Source of the DNA: Lysinibacillus odysseyi 34hs-1 = NBRC 100172
GTDB taxonomy: Bacteria; Bacillota; Bacilli; Bacillales_A; Planococcaceae
Assembly (NCBI RefSeq): GCF_001591965.1
Contig: NZ_BCVX01000007.1
Coordinates: 186,001-250,000 of the forward strand
Length of the DNA: 64,000 nucleotides
Reading direction: 5' to 3'
The position numbers were made by a program, and so were the translations under genes. Under the pieces are notes generated by a model. That model made no database searches, was not told the origin of the DNA, and saw only the letters and a program-made list of their open reading frames with translations. Positions 51,920-62,179 of this stretch are shown here, one piece after another; positions within the stretch are counted from its first letter, which is position 1, and each line of letters begins with the position of its first letter.

Positions 51920-53398
51920 TTATGTAATAAATGAATAAATAATTTCCATGTTTAAATGCTGACGCACATGCCGATCAAGCATGTCATATGCCTGCTCCCT
52001 GCGTTCTTCTTCGGCTTGCACTTCTCCATCTATCACTGCCAGCCCCATTTCTAAACGAATGGTATTGAAATAGTTTCTCGTAAACTGCCTGTTATGGAAG
52101 ATGCCGTGCAAATATGTGCCGATAATCCGGTCATCGTCACTTCGCACTCCATCAGTGCGTCCATCATGCAGCTGGATAAATGGCTTGATGAGTTGCAGTG
52201 CCCTCGTACGTCCTAAATGAATCTCATAACCGGAAACCTCTTCACCGGTCGTAAGCTGTCCTGACACCTGTATTGTTTGCTTTTCGGGTACGAACACCGT
52301 TTCCAATGGCAGCAGTCCTAATGTTTTAGTCAACCCGCCAGTTCCCTCAATCGCCTGTTCATCGATGAGTGTTTCACCAAGCATTTGATAGCCGCCGCAA
52401 ATACCGAAAATATAACTGCCTTTTTGTGCTGAATGATGAATAGCTTTTGCTAACCCAGTCTTTTCAAGCCATTCATAGTCTTCTACAGTGTTTTTTGTTC
52501 CAGGTAAAATAATGACGGTTGGCTCTTTCAACTCAGCTAACGATTTTACAAAACGGACACCTACTTGTGGTTCATCCATCAATGGGTCAATATCTGTAAA
52601 ATTTGATATACGCGGGAAACAGATCACAGCCACATCGATTGGAAACTCTTCTGACTGCGGTTTTTTCAAACGCAAGCTTGATAAAGCCATCGAATCTTCA
52701 GCTTCAATTTGAACATCGATATATGGAATAACACCGAGCACTGGAATATTCGTATAGTCCTCCAGCCATTTAACACCGCTATCCAGCAGTTCCTTCATGC
52801 CTCGAAACTTGTTAATTATGATTCCTTTAACACGCGCTCTTTCTTCATCATCCAGAAGCATCAAAGTACCGACCAGGGATGCAAAAACACCTCCCCGTTC
52901 TATATCTGCAACTAAAATAACAGCTGCATCCGTCTCATGAGCCATACGCATGTTTGCGATATCACGCTGTTTTAAATTGATTTCCGCCGGACTGCCTGCT
53001 CCTTCTAATACAAGAACATCGTATGATGCTGATAAACGAGTAAGGGATTCCCTTACTTTCGGCATAAGCATTTCCACAAACTGCTCCCGATAGGTCACTG
53101 CATCTATATTGGCAAAATGCTTGCCGTGCACAATGACCTCCGATATCATGTCACCCTTTGGTTTAAGCAGTACTGGATTCATATCAGTAGTCGCAATCGT
53201 TCTTGCTGCTTCCGCCTGAACACCCTGGGCACGCCCAATTTCACCGCCGTCTTCAGTTATATAGGAGTTGAGTGCCATATTCTGTGATTTAAAAGGTGCT
53301 ACACGGTAACCGTCGTTTGCCAATATTCTGCATAGCGCCGTACAGATGACGCTTTTTCCTACATCAGACGCTGTCCCCTGAATCATGAGGGCCTTCAT
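51920..53398 (-). CDS. cbiP: Cobyric acid synthase
   Basis: 492 residues: N-terminal dethiobiotin-synthetase-like ATPase (MIQGTASDVGKSVICTALCR) and C-terminal triad glutamine amidotransferase (GICGGYQMLG nucleophile Cys; late His in GTYLHGIFHN). Amidates positions b, d, e and g of adenosylcobyrinic acid a,c-diamide. Last gene of the main cobalamin operon; its start overlaps the btuR stop (TAATG). The riboswitch for the next operon starts 15 bases downstream. Confidence 0.95.
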   Translation of the reverse strand: MKALMIQGTASDVGKSVICTALCRILANDGYRVAPFKSQNMALNSYITEDGGEIGRAQGVQAEAARTIATTDMNPVLLKPKGDMISEVIVHGKHFANIDAVTYREQFVEMLMPKVRESLTRLSASYDVLVLEGAGSPAEINLKQRDIANMRMAHETDAAVILVADIERGGVFASLVGTLMLLDDEERARVKGIIINKFRGMKELLDSGVKWLEDYTNIPVLGVIPYIDVQIEAEDSMALSSLRLKKPQSEEFPIDVAVICFPRISNFTDIDPLMDEPQVGVRFVKSLAELKEPTVIILPGTKNTVEDYEWLEKTGLAKAIHHSAQKGSYIFGICGGYQMLGETLIDEQAIEGTGGLTKTLGLLPLETVFVPEKQTIQVSGQLTTGEEVSGYEIHLGRTRALQLIKPFIQLHDGRTDGVRSDDDRIIGTYLHGIFHNRQFTRNYFNTIRLEMGLAVIDGEVQAEEERREQAYDMLDRHVRQHLNMEIIYSFIT

Positions 53399-53934
53399 TA
53401 AAACTCAAGACCTTTCACAGCTGTGCGGTCCTGATCAGCATAGTAATGCTTCGTCGGTTCAATTGTAGAAACAAGATCTGCGAGTGCGATCATCGCAGGA
53501 TTGGCTGAACGTCCAGTTATAACGACATGCATATGCTGAGGGCGGTTTTGGATTGCTTCCAATACTTCAGCAAGAGGGAGTACATCATCAATCGGAAACT
53601 TTGTGATAGCTAGTGCATTATTCAGTTCATCGAGAACAAGTACATCAGTGTTTTCATCCTGAAGAGCTTGCTTCGCTTTGAACCATGCTTTTTTTAGAGC
53701 AGTACGATGCTCTTCCGGAGTTTTCGTCCAAGTAAAGCCGATTCCGAGCTGTTCTGTTTCGACACCAAGCTTTCGGAGTGCAAGCTGTTCACCGTATGTG
53801 CGATCAGGTGATTTAATGAATTGAAGATATTTCACCTTCATACCACGCCCAATCGCCCGAATTGTTACACCAAGTGAAGCAGTCGTTTTTCCCTTGCCAT
53901 CTCCTGTATAAACAAGCACTAATCCTTTTTTCGT
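53398..53934 (-). CDS. btuR: Cob(I)alamin adenosyltransferase (BtuR/CobO family)
   Basis: 178 residues. P-loop VYTGDGKGKTTASLG, then FIKSPDRTYGEQ and the late Walker B-like VLVLDELNNALA, typical of CobA/BtuR. Transfers adenosyl from ATP to Co(I) corrinoids. A TTG at 53934 lies 7 nt after AGGAGG and is the likely start; an in-frame TTG eight codons upstream lies inside the preceding gene. Confidence 0.93.
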   Translation of the reverse strand, partial: TKKGLVLVYTGDGKGKTTASLGVTIRAIGRGMKVKYLQFIKSPDRTYGEQLALRKLGVETEQLGIGFTWTKTPEEHRTALKKAWFKAKQALQDENTDVLVLDELNNALAITKFPIDDVLPLAEVLEAIQNRPQHMHVVITGRSANPAMIALADLVSTIEPTKHYYADQDRTAVKGLEF

Positions 53935-53948
53935 CAAGGTGATTCCTC

Positions 53949-54509
53949 CTAAAGCCAAGTTGTCTTTTCACTAAAATGAGTGCGCTTTTTATCGGCTGTG
54001 GGCGTTTCCGCCGGATAACCGATAAACAATGTTCCGATAACACGCTGATTGTCTTGTGCACCGATAAATTGGTGCATCCGCTCGTCATGAACAAGACCAA
54101 CACCACGTGTGCGCCAAACAAAACCAAGTCCAAGCTCTTCTGCAGTAAGCCACATAGACATGATGGCGCTGCAAACAGCAAATTCATTATCCTTTGTTGC
54201 TGCCTCATCCCCTTCTACCGTATCGGCAGTTACAACAATAACAAGTGGTGTTGTTTGAACGACCGCAAGTGAACTTGCCACGAGTTGGGGTTTTGTCGGG
54301 AAACGTTCTTCTAAATAGGCTGCTGCCATTTCTTCATAGCGCTTCAAGCTCTCTCCTTGTAGGACGTAAAAATGCCATGGCTCGCGCATCCGATCATTTG
54401 GCGCATATGTTGCTGCCTGCAGAAGCTGTTCAATTTTTTCCCGTTCCACCGGTTTTTGTTCATACTGACGAATTGCCCGTCTCTGCTTCAGTTTTTCAAG
54501 TACCGTCAT
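53949..54509 (-). CDS. Nitroreductase-family flavoprotein (cbiY position)
   Basis: 186 residues. FMN-binding nitroreductase pattern: KQRRAIRQYEQKPVEREKIE, then ATYAPNDRMREPWHFYVL and GTLFIGYP near the C-terminus. It resembles YdjA-like enzymes and, more distantly, BluB. It occupies the position of cbiY (between cobA and btuR) in the B. megaterium operon; a cobalt-reducing or flavin role is plausible but unproven. ATG overlaps the cobA stop (ATGA); AAGGGGTG upstream. Confidence 0.82.
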   Translation of the reverse strand: MTVLEKLKQRRAIRQYEQKPVEREKIEQLLQAATYAPNDRMREPWHFYVLQGESLKRYEEMAAAYLEERFPTKPQLVASSLAVVQTTPLVIVVTADTVEGDEAATKDNEFAVCSAIMSMWLTAEELGLGFVWRTRGVGLVHDERMHQFIGAQDNQRVIGTLFIGYPAETPTADKKRTHFSEKTTWL

Positions 54510-55264
54510 GTACTCATCACCCCTTCTTGATACCATTCAATTTGCTCTCTTACTTTTACAACATCTCCGATCAGAATCATTGACGGATTTCGTATGTTTT
54601 CGTTTTGAATACATGCCGCAATTGTCTCAAGGGTAGCTGTAATGGTACGCTGTTCGTCCATTGTGCCCCATTCAATAACGGCTACGGGTAGATCACAAGC
54701 CTTGCCGTTTGCCATGAGCTGGGTTGAGATATGTTCGATGTTTCCAACACTCATATAAAAAGCGATTGTATCAATCCCCTTTAAAGAGGACCAATCTATA
54801 AAGTCTTGGCCTTTCTCGGCTCTACCATGACCGGTAACAATAGCAAAGCTTGTCGCATAATCACGGTGAGTTACCGGTATACCTGCATAAGCAGGGGCTG
54901 CGATACCTGCTGTGATACCGGGGACAATTTCAAAAGGAACTCCAGCTTGTTTCAACACAGCTGCCTCTTCAGCCCCGCGGCCAAATACAAAGGGGTCTCC
55001 TCCTTTTAGACGAACGACACAATGCCCCTTCAATCCTTCATCTACAAGCAACTCATTAATTTCGTCCTGGATCAGCGCATGCTTTCCAGGCTCTTTTCCA
55101 CAGTAAACCAATCTTGCTGACGGTTTTGCATGTTTTAATAACTCCTTATTAACGAGACGATCGTAGGCGATAACATCGGCACGTTGTATGCACTCCAGAC
55201 CGTATACTGTTATTAGCTTTGGATCACCTGGACCTGCGCCAACTAGATACACCTTTCCATTCAT
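54506..55264 (-). CDS. cobA: Uroporphyrinogen-III C-methyltransferase
   Basis: 252 residues, tetrapyrrole methylase: VYLVGAGPGDPKLITVYGLE, DRLVNKELL, then the SAM-site VVRLKGGDPFVFGRG and PGITAGIAAPAYAGIPVTHR. It makes precorrin-2 by methylating C2 and C7. The ATG at 55264 has AAAGGAG and overlaps the sirC stop; 24 upstream in-frame codons are not homologous. Confidence 0.95.
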   Translation of the reverse strand: MNGKVYLVGAGPGDPKLITVYGLECIQRADVIAYDRLVNKELLKHAKPSARLVYCGKEPGKHALIQDEINELLVDEGLKGHCVVRLKGGDPFVFGRGAEEAAVLKQAGVPFEIVPGITAGIAAPAYAGIPVTHRDYATSFAIVTGHGRAEKGQDFIDWSSLKGIDTIAFYMSVGNIEHISTQLMANGKACDLPVAVIEWGTMDEQRTITATLETIAACIQNENIRNPSMILIGDVVKVREQIEWYQEGVMST

Positions 55265-55899
55265 CTTGTTATCTCCTTTTGCAGCAGCTGCTGTAAAAAC
55301 TCCTCGCATTTCTTTGTATTTCCTTCTCGAATCCATTCTAAAATCTCAGAAGAGACGAGTGTCTGCAGTGCTTGTTTTCTTATAGTTGGTTCTTGTATCG
55401 TGTCCATTAATTCAAATCGAGCCTGTTTTAAAAAGGCTACATACTGTTCATAAGCCTCATCATAGGCAGCAGACAGTTCCTCTTTTACCTTCCTTGTCAG
55501 CGTCGGGCTTGCCCCAGAGGTAGATGCAGTGAGTAAGAAATCTCCACGTCTCACGACTGCCGGGTTAATAAAATCTACACGCCCCTTCGCATCTGCCCTG
55601 CTCAAAAGCTGCCAATGCTGGGTAGCTTGCTCGACGGCATCATTTATTTCTTCAAGGTTCGTGACAGCAAATATTAAAGCTGCTCCGTCCAGATCACTTG
55701 CTTCAAAATGTTTTTCATACCATGTTGCTGCACCCTGCTGGATGTAAGCTTCTATCTCAGGTACTATTACCGGACTAATGATGACGATTTCCGCTTTTGT
55801 CGGCAATAACGACTGCAGCTTCTGCCTCGCCACATGACCTCCGCCTACGATTACGACTTTTTTGTAGTCAAGATTTAAACAGATTGGATAATAACTCAT
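55261..55899 (-). CDS. sirC: Precorrin-2 dehydrogenase (SirC/YlnF-like)
   Basis: 212 residues. NAD-binding VVIVGGGHVARQKLQSL, then FAVTNLEEIN and ASTSGASPTLTRKVKEEL, matching the CysG N-terminal/Met8 family. Oxidises precorrin-2 to sirohydrochlorin, which the CbiX-type chelatase then loads with cobalt. ATG at 55899 overlaps the cbiA stop codon (TGATG). Confidence 0.92.
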   Translation of the reverse strand: MSYYPICLNLDYKKVVIVGGGHVARQKLQSLLPTKAEIVIISPVIVPEIEAYIQQGAATWYEKHFEASDLDGAALIFAVTNLEEINDAVEQATQHWQLLSRADAKGRVDFINPAVVRRGDFLLTASTSGASPTLTRKVKEELSAAYDEAYEQYVAFLKQARFELMDTIQEPTIRKQALQTLVSSEILEWIREGNTKKCEEFLQQLLQKEITR

Positions 55900-57254
55900 C
55901 AACACCCCTCCTTACACGCTTCTAACCAGTTTTCAATCAGTTTCGGATTAGATGCAAAGTGAAAATGCGTATAGCCAGCTACCAGATTGCCATGCAAATA
56001 GCCTTCCGCCTGTGTACGGAACCTGCTTTTTGTAAAATAAGCCGGAGATGCATGAGTTCCTTCAAATGTTGAATAATGGAATTCGTGCCCTTTTGCCTCT
56101 TCCTCTTTCCCAATCAAAAAATTGCCCGTTGTGCCGGTAATTTCACGATAACCAAGTGCTGCCAGCTTATCCTGCATCACAACTTCTCCTTGTATCAGAC
56201 CGAGCATCGGTACGCGTTTACCGCTTCTTGTTACAATAGCTTCGGTACAATACATAAAGCCGCCGCATTCTGCTAACGTCGGAAGGCCATTTTGAATAGC
56301 ATCCCGAATCGAATCGTTTGCTGCCGTGTTACTGGCCAGCTGTTCTGCAAACTCCTCCGGGAAGCCGCCGCCGATATAAAGACCTTGTGCTTCTTCTGGT
56401 ACTGCTTCATTGGCAAGGGGTGAAAAATAATGTAAAACTGCACCTGCGGCTTCTAGTAACTCAAGGTTCTCTTCATAATAAAAATTGAATGCAGCATCCC
56501 TTGCCACCGCTAAATGTACTTCATCCATTTTCTTTTTTTCAAAAATAGGAGAAGCCTCCGGTAGTTCTTCCGCCTTTGTAATGGCTAATAGCTGATCAAG
56601 ATCCACAGTCTCTTCCACTTTTCTTGCGAGTGCATCAAAGTAATGATCCAGCTCACCACGCTCAATAGCCGGAACCAAACCGAGGTGACGGCTTGGCAGC
56701 GGTTCAACAGCACCTTTTAACAAGTAACCGATAACTGGGACTCCGCATTCCTGCTCAATTGCTGCTTTCACAATATCAAAATGTCCTTTGCTGCCAAGCT
56801 GATTAGCAATGACACCTACAATCTGAATATCTTTATTCAATACTTGAAACCCTTTTACAATGGCTGCAACACTGCGCGCCATACTTGCTGCGTTAACGAT
56901 TAAAATAACCGGACTTTTCGTGATAAGACTAATTTCTGCTGTAGAACCTGTGTCTGTAAGAGGTGACTTGCCATCATAAAGCCCCATCACTCCTTCGACA
57001 ATCGAGACGTCTGCATCTTTTGAGGCTCTGCTGACAATTGTCTGTACAACTTCATGTGAGAGCATCCAGCTGTCAATATTCCGGGATGGACGGTTCGTTA
57101 CAGCGGTATGATAGGAAGGGTCGATATAATCAGGACCGCATTTAAAGCCTTGCACCGAAAAGCCCCTGACCATTAACGCACGCATAATACCAATCGTGAT
57201 GGTCGTTTTTCCAACACCACTGCCGGTACCCGCCAAAACAAATCGATTATTCAT
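55899..57254 (-). CDS. cbiA: Cobyrinate a,c-diamide synthase
   Basis: 451 residues. ATPase motif LAGTGSGVGKTTITIGIMRA, GFKCGPDYIDPSYH, IVEGVMGLYDG, and a C-terminal glutaminase with LAECGGFMYC nucleophile and GYTHFHF. Amidates the a and c side chains of cobyrinic acid. The ATG at 57254 lies about 7 nt from GAGGAGG; it overlaps cbiG by eight bases. Confidence 0.95.
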   Translation of the reverse strand: MNNRFVLAGTGSGVGKTTITIGIMRALMVRGFSVQGFKCGPDYIDPSYHTAVTNRPSRNIDSWMLSHEVVQTIVSRASKDADVSIVEGVMGLYDGKSPLTDTGSTAEISLITKSPVILIVNAASMARSVAAIVKGFQVLNKDIQIVGVIANQLGSKGHFDIVKAAIEQECGVPVIGYLLKGAVEPLPSRHLGLVPAIERGELDHYFDALARKVEETVDLDQLLAITKAEELPEASPIFEKKKMDEVHLAVARDAAFNFYYEENLELLEAAGAVLHYFSPLANEAVPEEAQGLYIGGGFPEEFAEQLASNTAANDSIRDAIQNGLPTLAECGGFMYCTEAIVTRSGKRVPMLGLIQGEVVMQDKLAALGYREITGTTGNFLIGKEEEAKGHEFHYSTFEGTHASPAYFTKSRFRTQAEGYLHGNLVAGYTHFHFASNPKLIENWLEACKEGC

Positions 57255-58386
57255 ATGATTCCTCCTCAAATAATAAACGGGCGACTGAAATGGTTGTATT
57301 GCCGCTTTTCTTTTTAGGCAGAATTAATTCTGTTCTGTTTGCATAACGCATGGCAGCAGGTTCACTTACGCCGTAGGCACCTGTGTACTTGAATACCGTT
57401 TCCGATGGGTTAGGCAACGGCATTTCATTTAATTGTTCCGGGGTATAGGTGACAAATTCCCAATCATATTTAGCTGTTACCTGCAGGAGAGCTTCCTCAT
57501 CTTTTTTCAGGTCAATGGTTGCCAGCGCTTTTACGCTTTTTACGGATAGCTGCAGCTCCTCAAGTGTTTGTAAAATCACCTGTTCCACTTCCTCAAATGG
57601 AGTTCCGCGATTGCACCCCATTCCTATAACAAGGGATTTTGGGCGATACACTACACCATTTGCAAGCAGCACCTGCTCGTTTTCGGCTAATATTCGATCA
57701 GTAATAAGAAGGCTTGCGTTCGGTTTTGCTGCTATGGCATCCTCGATGGCATTATAAATATGTAGATTGTCAGGCATCGGCGTATCATGCATCCACCAGT
57801 TTCGTTCACCGGTTTCCTGCACGATTGCAACCGGCTCCTCATTAACGACCGCCGCACTGACAGGTGTCAGCTTGTCCTCCGCATCCCATACCCAGCCAAA
57901 ACGAGCGCCAAATAAATCGACAGGAATCGTTTTTTGTACATCAGAAGCGGTAGTAATGATAGGCTTAGCGCCAATTGCTTCGGCTACTTCCTTCGTCAAT
58001 GCGTTGGCACCGCCGATATGTCCGGAGACAACACTTATAACATGCTCGCCCTTATCATCTACAACAAGAACTGCCGGATCTACCTTTTTATCTATTAATA
58101 ACGGTGCGATCATTCGAACGACTGCACCGAGTGAAATGATTAAAATCATTCCTTTATATTGTTTGAACAGCGCAGGCAGCAGCATCCGAACGGAACCGGT
58201 AAAAAGCTGGATTCCGCGCAGATTCTCATCACCGTATGAAAATTTCTCCATGTAATACACATCTACGTAAGGAAACAGCGCAGCGTAACGTCTTGCATGT
58301 GCTACACCGTGTTTTGTAATAGCTACAAGAGCATAGGGTTTTTTTACAATAATTTCAGGGATGATTCCTTCCTGCAGTTCGATCAT
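57247..58386 (-). CDS. cbiG: Cobalt-precorrin-5A hydrolase
   Basis: 379 residues. N-terminal region with GAVVRMIAPLLIDKKVDPAV and VSGHIGGANALTKEVAEAIG, and the C-terminal CbiG/CobE domain with GMGCNRGTPFEEV. Opens the ring lactone and releases acetaldehyde, an anaerobic-path-specific step. Start overlaps cbiF (ATGA). Confidence 0.94.
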   Translation of the reverse strand: MIELQEGIIPEIIVKKPYALVAITKHGVAHARRYAALFPYVDVYYMEKFSYGDENLRGIQLFTGSVRMLLPALFKQYKGMILIISLGAVVRMIAPLLIDKKVDPAVLVVDDKGEHVISVVSGHIGGANALTKEVAEAIGAKPIITTASDVQKTIPVDLFGARFGWVWDAEDKLTPVSAAVVNEEPVAIVQETGERNWWMHDTPMPDNLHIYNAIEDAIAAKPNASLLITDRILAENEQVLLANGVVYRPKSLVIGMGCNRGTPFEEVEQVILQTLEELQLSVKSVKALATIDLKKDEEALLQVTAKYDWEFVTYTPEQLNEMPLPNPSETVFKYTGAYGVSEPAAMRYANRTELILPKKKSGNTTISVARLLFEEESYE

Positions 58387-59159
58387 TTCTTCACACCTTT
58401 TCGATAACCATGCGTAAATGTTTCGTCGTACAGTTTTGAACGATATTCTTTCTCATGGATAGATGGATCAAGCGCCCAGCCTGCTAAAATCATTGCATGC
58501 TTGCGAATACCGTTTACACGCATTGCTTCATCCAGTTCGATCAGCGTTGTTCGGACAATTTTTTGATCCGGCCACGATGCCCGCTGGATAACGGCTACCG
58601 GTGTATCATCCGACCATCCTGCTGACTGTAATTCTTTTACGATTTTTTTTGTTAATGTTGCACTTAAAAATAAAGCAATCGTACAATGATGACTTGCTAA
58701 CTTATGTAGTTGTTCAAACTCCGGTACGGGTGTACGCCCCTCCGCCCGGGTAAGGATGAGTGTCTGTGTTAAATCGGGAATTGTCAGCTCTGCACCTACA
58801 GCTGCGGCGGCGGCGAAAACAGAGCTTACACCTGGGATGATCTCATAGCCGATGCCCTGCTCCTTTAATAGAGCTACCTGCTCCATTGTGGCACCATACA
58901 TCGCCGGATCTCCCGTATGGAGACGGACTACCATCTTTCCTTCCTCTACACGTGCGATGATGCAATCCACCATTTCCTGCAAATGCATACCTGCTGTACG
59001 GATGATCTCAGCAGCGGGATTACCTCTTGCTATGAGCTCTTCACTTACAAGTGAATCTGTATACATAATGACATCCGCTTCTTGAAGTTTCTGTAAACCT
59101 TTCACTGTAATTAAATCCGGGTCACCCGGACCTGCCCCGACAATCCAAATTTTTTTCAT
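58383..59159 (-). CDS. cbiF: Cobalt-precorrin-4 C11-methyltransferase
   Basis: 258 residues, tetrapyrrole methylase: IWIVGAGPGDPDLITVKGLQ, VVRLHTGDPAMYGAT and PGVSSVFAAAAAVGAELT. The ATG at 59159 lies in TAATG shared with the cbiL stop; the extra seven upstream codons lie inside cbiL. Adds the C11 methyl after ring contraction. Confidence 0.94.
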   Translation of the reverse strand: MKKIWIVGAGPGDPDLITVKGLQKLQEADVIMYTDSLVSEELIARGNPAAEIIRTAGMHLQEMVDCIIARVEEGKMVVRLHTGDPAMYGATMEQVALLKEQGIGYEIIPGVSSVFAAAAAVGAELTIPDLTQTLILTRAEGRTPVPEFEQLHKLASHHCTIALFLSATLTKKIVKELQSAGWSDDTPVAVIQRASWPDQKIVRTTLIELDEAMRVNGIRKHAMILAGWALDPSIHEKEYRSKLYDETFTHGYRKGVKK

Positions 59160-59866
59160 TATTTTCGCACCACCATACATGATAAATAATTCAATTCAGC
59201 TCCTGCCAAATCATCAAGCTGCCAGATGATTTCCTCATCCGATGTCACCTTTGTGACAACATGTGCCCGATTATACAGGCCCATCTCCTTTAACAGCACA
59301 AGCATTTCATCGATTACCTTTGCAACCTTAATGAATACAACGGCATCATGATTTTCAATTGCTTTTCTCATTGCATCCATATCGTCATGTGCCGGAATCA
59401 TCGCCACATGCTCATCCCCATCGGCAAGCGGAATACCGAGACGGTTTGCCGAACCGTTGAAGGAAGAAATCCCAGGAATCGTTTCAATCGGCACCTCGGG
59501 ATAAAGCTCCTGCATCAATTTCATTAAATGAATAAATGTACTGAAAAGCATCGGATCTCCTTCTGTTACAAAGGCTACGTCCTTTCCAGCAGCTAAATGC
59601 AAGTAGATTTCTTCAACTGATTTTCTCCACTCCCGATTCAGCACTTCCTCGTCTTTCGTCATAGGAAAAACAAGACCGACCATTTCTTTTTCAGCCGGAT
59701 TTATATATACATCAACAATCCGCTGTGCATAGCTTTTACTGCCCCGTAATTTTTTTGGATAGGCGATAACCGGACATTCCTTCAACATCCGGAATGCCTT
59801 CACCGTAATCAGCTCTGGATCACCCGGTCCGACACCCAGCCCATATAACATACCTAAGTTGCTCAT
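59159..59866 (-). CDS. cbiL: Cobalt-factor II C20-methyltransferase
   Basis: 235 residues, tetrapyrrole methylase of the CbiL/CobI type: [36 protein letters not shown] and [17 protein letters not shown]. Methylates C20, which is later lost as acetaldehyde. ATGA overlap with cbiET. Confidence 0.94.
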   Translation of the reverse strand: MSNLGMLYGLGVGPGDPELITVKAFRMLKECPVIAYPKKLRGSKSYAQRIVDVYINPAEKEMVGLVFPMTKDEEVLNREWRKSVEEIYLHLAAGKDVAFVTEGDPMLFSTFIHLMKLMQELYPEVPIETIPGISSFNGSANRLGIPLADGDEHVAMIPAHDDMDAMRKAIENHDAVVFIKVAKVIDEMLVLLKEMGLYNRAHVVTKVTSDEEIIWQLDDLAGAELNYLSCMVVRK

Positions 59867-61071
59867 TCATCTGTTCCTTTCTTTGTAGCAGTAATGATAA
59901 AAATGGGATTCAATGGCTCAAAACGTGTCATATCAAGAATCGGTTTGCTTCTTGCTAACTGAGCCTGAAGTATATTCACTTCACAGCCAAGTGCTTTCAA
60001 ACATTCGACCGCTTTATATAAGTTTTCAATCGTGGCGACATTCATGACAAAACGTCCATTATCTTTCAGACGCTGTATGCAAACTGTCAAAAGCTGCTCC
60101 ATTTCGCCGCCCGAACCCCCGATAAAAATAGCATCTGGATCAGGGAATTCCTCTAAACCTTCCGGGGCCTTTCCATGCTTTGTTGTCATATCCACACGGA
60201 AACGCTGCTGATTGGCAAGGCAGTTTTCCAAGTCAGGCACGTTTTTCTCGATTGCGTAAACTGCTCCTTCCCGGGCAATTTTGCCGGCCTCAATTGCTAC
60301 AGATCCTGTACATGTGCCGATATCCCAGACGATGCTGTGTTTCGTCAGCTGCATTGCCTGCAGGCTCAGCATACGTATTTCTTTTTTTGTAATAAGACCC
60401 TTATCCGGCTTTCGCTGACTAAACAGTTCATCCTCAATACCTATCGGGAAAATTGGCGGCTGCGTTATTTGACGGAGGATCACTACATTTAGCGGTGAAA
60501 ATATCTGCTGTTCCATCTCATCTAATGAGTAAAAGCCGCAGCGCTCATTTACCCCTTCAAGATTCTCTGCTACAAATGCCTCATATTCATTCATCCCGAA
60601 ATGCTTCAAATACTTTGCAATTTCATTCGGCGTATTGTGCTCATCTGTTAATACAGCGACTTTTTTATAACCGTCAATCTTTTGGGCAAACCCTTTAATG
60701 GAACGACCATGAAGGCTTGTGATATAAGCATCCTGCCATGACTCCTGCATGCGGGAGAAAGCAAGCTGCACAGAACTTGCATAAGGGTAGATTTCCACAG
60801 GCACCTTTTTGGCGAGTAACCCGCCGATGCCGTAAAATAATGGATCACCCGATGCCAATATGACGACAGAACGAGTTTCTTCTATTAAATAGTCTGCTAT
60901 TTTGGAAAGCCCGCCCTTTAATATAACTTTTTCACCTTTATAGTGAGGGAAAAAGGCTAGATGACGTTCTCCGCCAACAAGCACTTCACTTTCTTCTATC
61001 CACCGTATATATTGTGGGAGGAGACCATTTGCTCCGTTATCCCCGATTCCAATCATCTTCATCGATTTCAT
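59863..61071 (-). CDS. cbiET: CbiE-CbiT fusion, cobalt-precorrin-7 C5/C15-methyltransferase, decarboxylating
   Basis: 402 residues. Residues 1-200 are CbiE ([35 protein letters not shown]); residues 215-402 are CbiT ([23 protein letters not shown] motif, [18 protein letters not shown]). Fused as CobL/CbiET in Bacillus megaterium. Methylates C5 and C15 and removes the C12 acetate carboxyl. Overlaps cbiD by about 35 bases. Confidence 0.94.
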   Translation of the reverse strand: MKSMKMIGIGDNGANGLLPQYIRWIEESEVLVGGERHLAFFPHYKGEKVILKGGLSKIADYLIEETRSVVILASGDPLFYGIGGLLAKKVPVEIYPYASSVQLAFSRMQESWQDAYITSLHGRSIKGFAQKIDGYKKVAVLTDEHNTPNEIAKYLKHFGMNEYEAFVAENLEGVNERCGFYSLDEMEQQIFSPLNVVILRQITQPPIFPIGIEDELFSQRKPDKGLITKKEIRMLSLQAMQLTKHSIVWDIGTCTGSVAIEAGKIAREGAVYAIEKNVPDLENCLANQQRFRVDMTTKHGKAPEGLEEFPDPDAIFIGGSGGEMEQLLTVCIQRLKDNGRFVMNVATIENLYKAVECLKALGCEVNILQAQLARSKPILDMTRFEPLNPIFIITATKKGTDE

Positions 61072-62179
61072 CTATATTTTCAGCCTTTCCTAAGCATTCG
61101 CCCTTCATCGAATAAAGCGATGTAGATACATTGATTCCGCCTTTTACATGGGCAATCGCATGATAGCAGCAGCTTTTGCATAGTTCTTCAAAAAAACGCG
61201 GTATGTTGTGTTCCAGCATCCATTCCCCTACTTGAGAGGCTGTATTTGCTTCTAACACTTCCGTTACCAATTGGTCGGGAGCACCTGCCTTACGTGCAAG
61301 TTGCTGCAAAAAGTGGAAGTCAACAGGAGCACTTTTCGAATGCACCATCATGACACCTTGTGCAACCTTCGAAAATTTGCCCATCATGCCAACGAGAGAC
61401 ACTTTTTTTATACCTAGCCTTTTAATGTGTTTTAACGTAAAACCGACAAAATCGCCCATTTCAATAAAAGCTTCCTCCGGCAATTCGGGGTATTGCTGCA
61501 TCGCATATTTTTCGCTGCGTCCCCCTGTTGTAATGACAAGGTGATCACAGCCCGCTGCTTTTGCGACGCTGATTGCTTGGACAATACTTGCCATATAGGC
61601 TGAGCTTGAAAACGGAACGACAGTACCCCTTGTTCCTAGTATGGAAATACCGCCAATAATACCAAGACGTCCGTTCAATGTTTTTTTGGCTATCTCCTCG
61701 CCATCCGGAACAGAAATGACTGCTTCCACCCCTTGGCTGATCCCATATTGCTGTGTCAATTCTTCAATAACTTGATACAGCATTTTACGTGGTACAGGAT
61801 TGATCGCTGCTTCTCCTACCGGAACAGGAAGACCGGGCTTCGTCACACGTCCTACACCAATTCCCCCGTCAATCCGAATAGTAGATGATGGCAATAACCG
61901 GACAGTACTTTGAATACGGGCCTGATGGGTTGCATCCGGATCATCTCCCGCATCCTTAATCGTCTCGCACATTACCGTGTCCGCAGTCACATGAAACGCT
62001 TCCACTTGGAATGTCGCGAATTGTCCAACCGGTAAATAAATCGTCACCTGCTCAGGCACCTCTTTTGTAATAAGTGCGATAAGTGCCGCTTTCGTCATCG
62101 CCGTTGCACATGCACCGGTTGTATAGCCATGCCGCATTTCAGAAGGATCTTTTTTACTCTTCTTCTTTTGCTCGTTCAT
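61037..62179 (-). CDS. cbiD: Cobalt-precorrin-5B C1-methyltransferase
   Basis: 380 residues. [18 protein letters not shown] signature, [20 protein letters not shown], and [18 protein letters not shown] are all typical of CbiD. Methylates C1 in the anaerobic route; it has no aerobic homologue of similar sequence. Overlaps cbiC by 26 bases. Confidence 0.95.
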   Translation of the reverse strand: MNEQKKKSKKDPSEMRHGYTTGACATAMTKAALIALITKEVPEQVTIYLPVGQFATFQVEAFHVTADTVMCETIKDAGDDPDATHQARIQSTVRLLPSSTIRIDGGIGVGRVTKPGLPVPVGEAAINPVPRKMLYQVIEELTQQYGISQGVEAVISVPDGEEIAKKTLNGRLGIIGGISILGTRGTVVPFSSSAYMASIVQAISVAKAAGCDHLVITTGGRSEKYAMQQYPELPEEAFIEMGDFVGFTLKHIKRLGIKKVSLVGMMGKFSKVAQGVMMVHSKSAPVDFHFLQQLARKAGAPDQLVTEVLEANTASQVGEWMLEHNIPRFFEELCKSCCYHAIAHVKGGINVSTSLYSMKGECLGKAENIDEIDEDDWNRG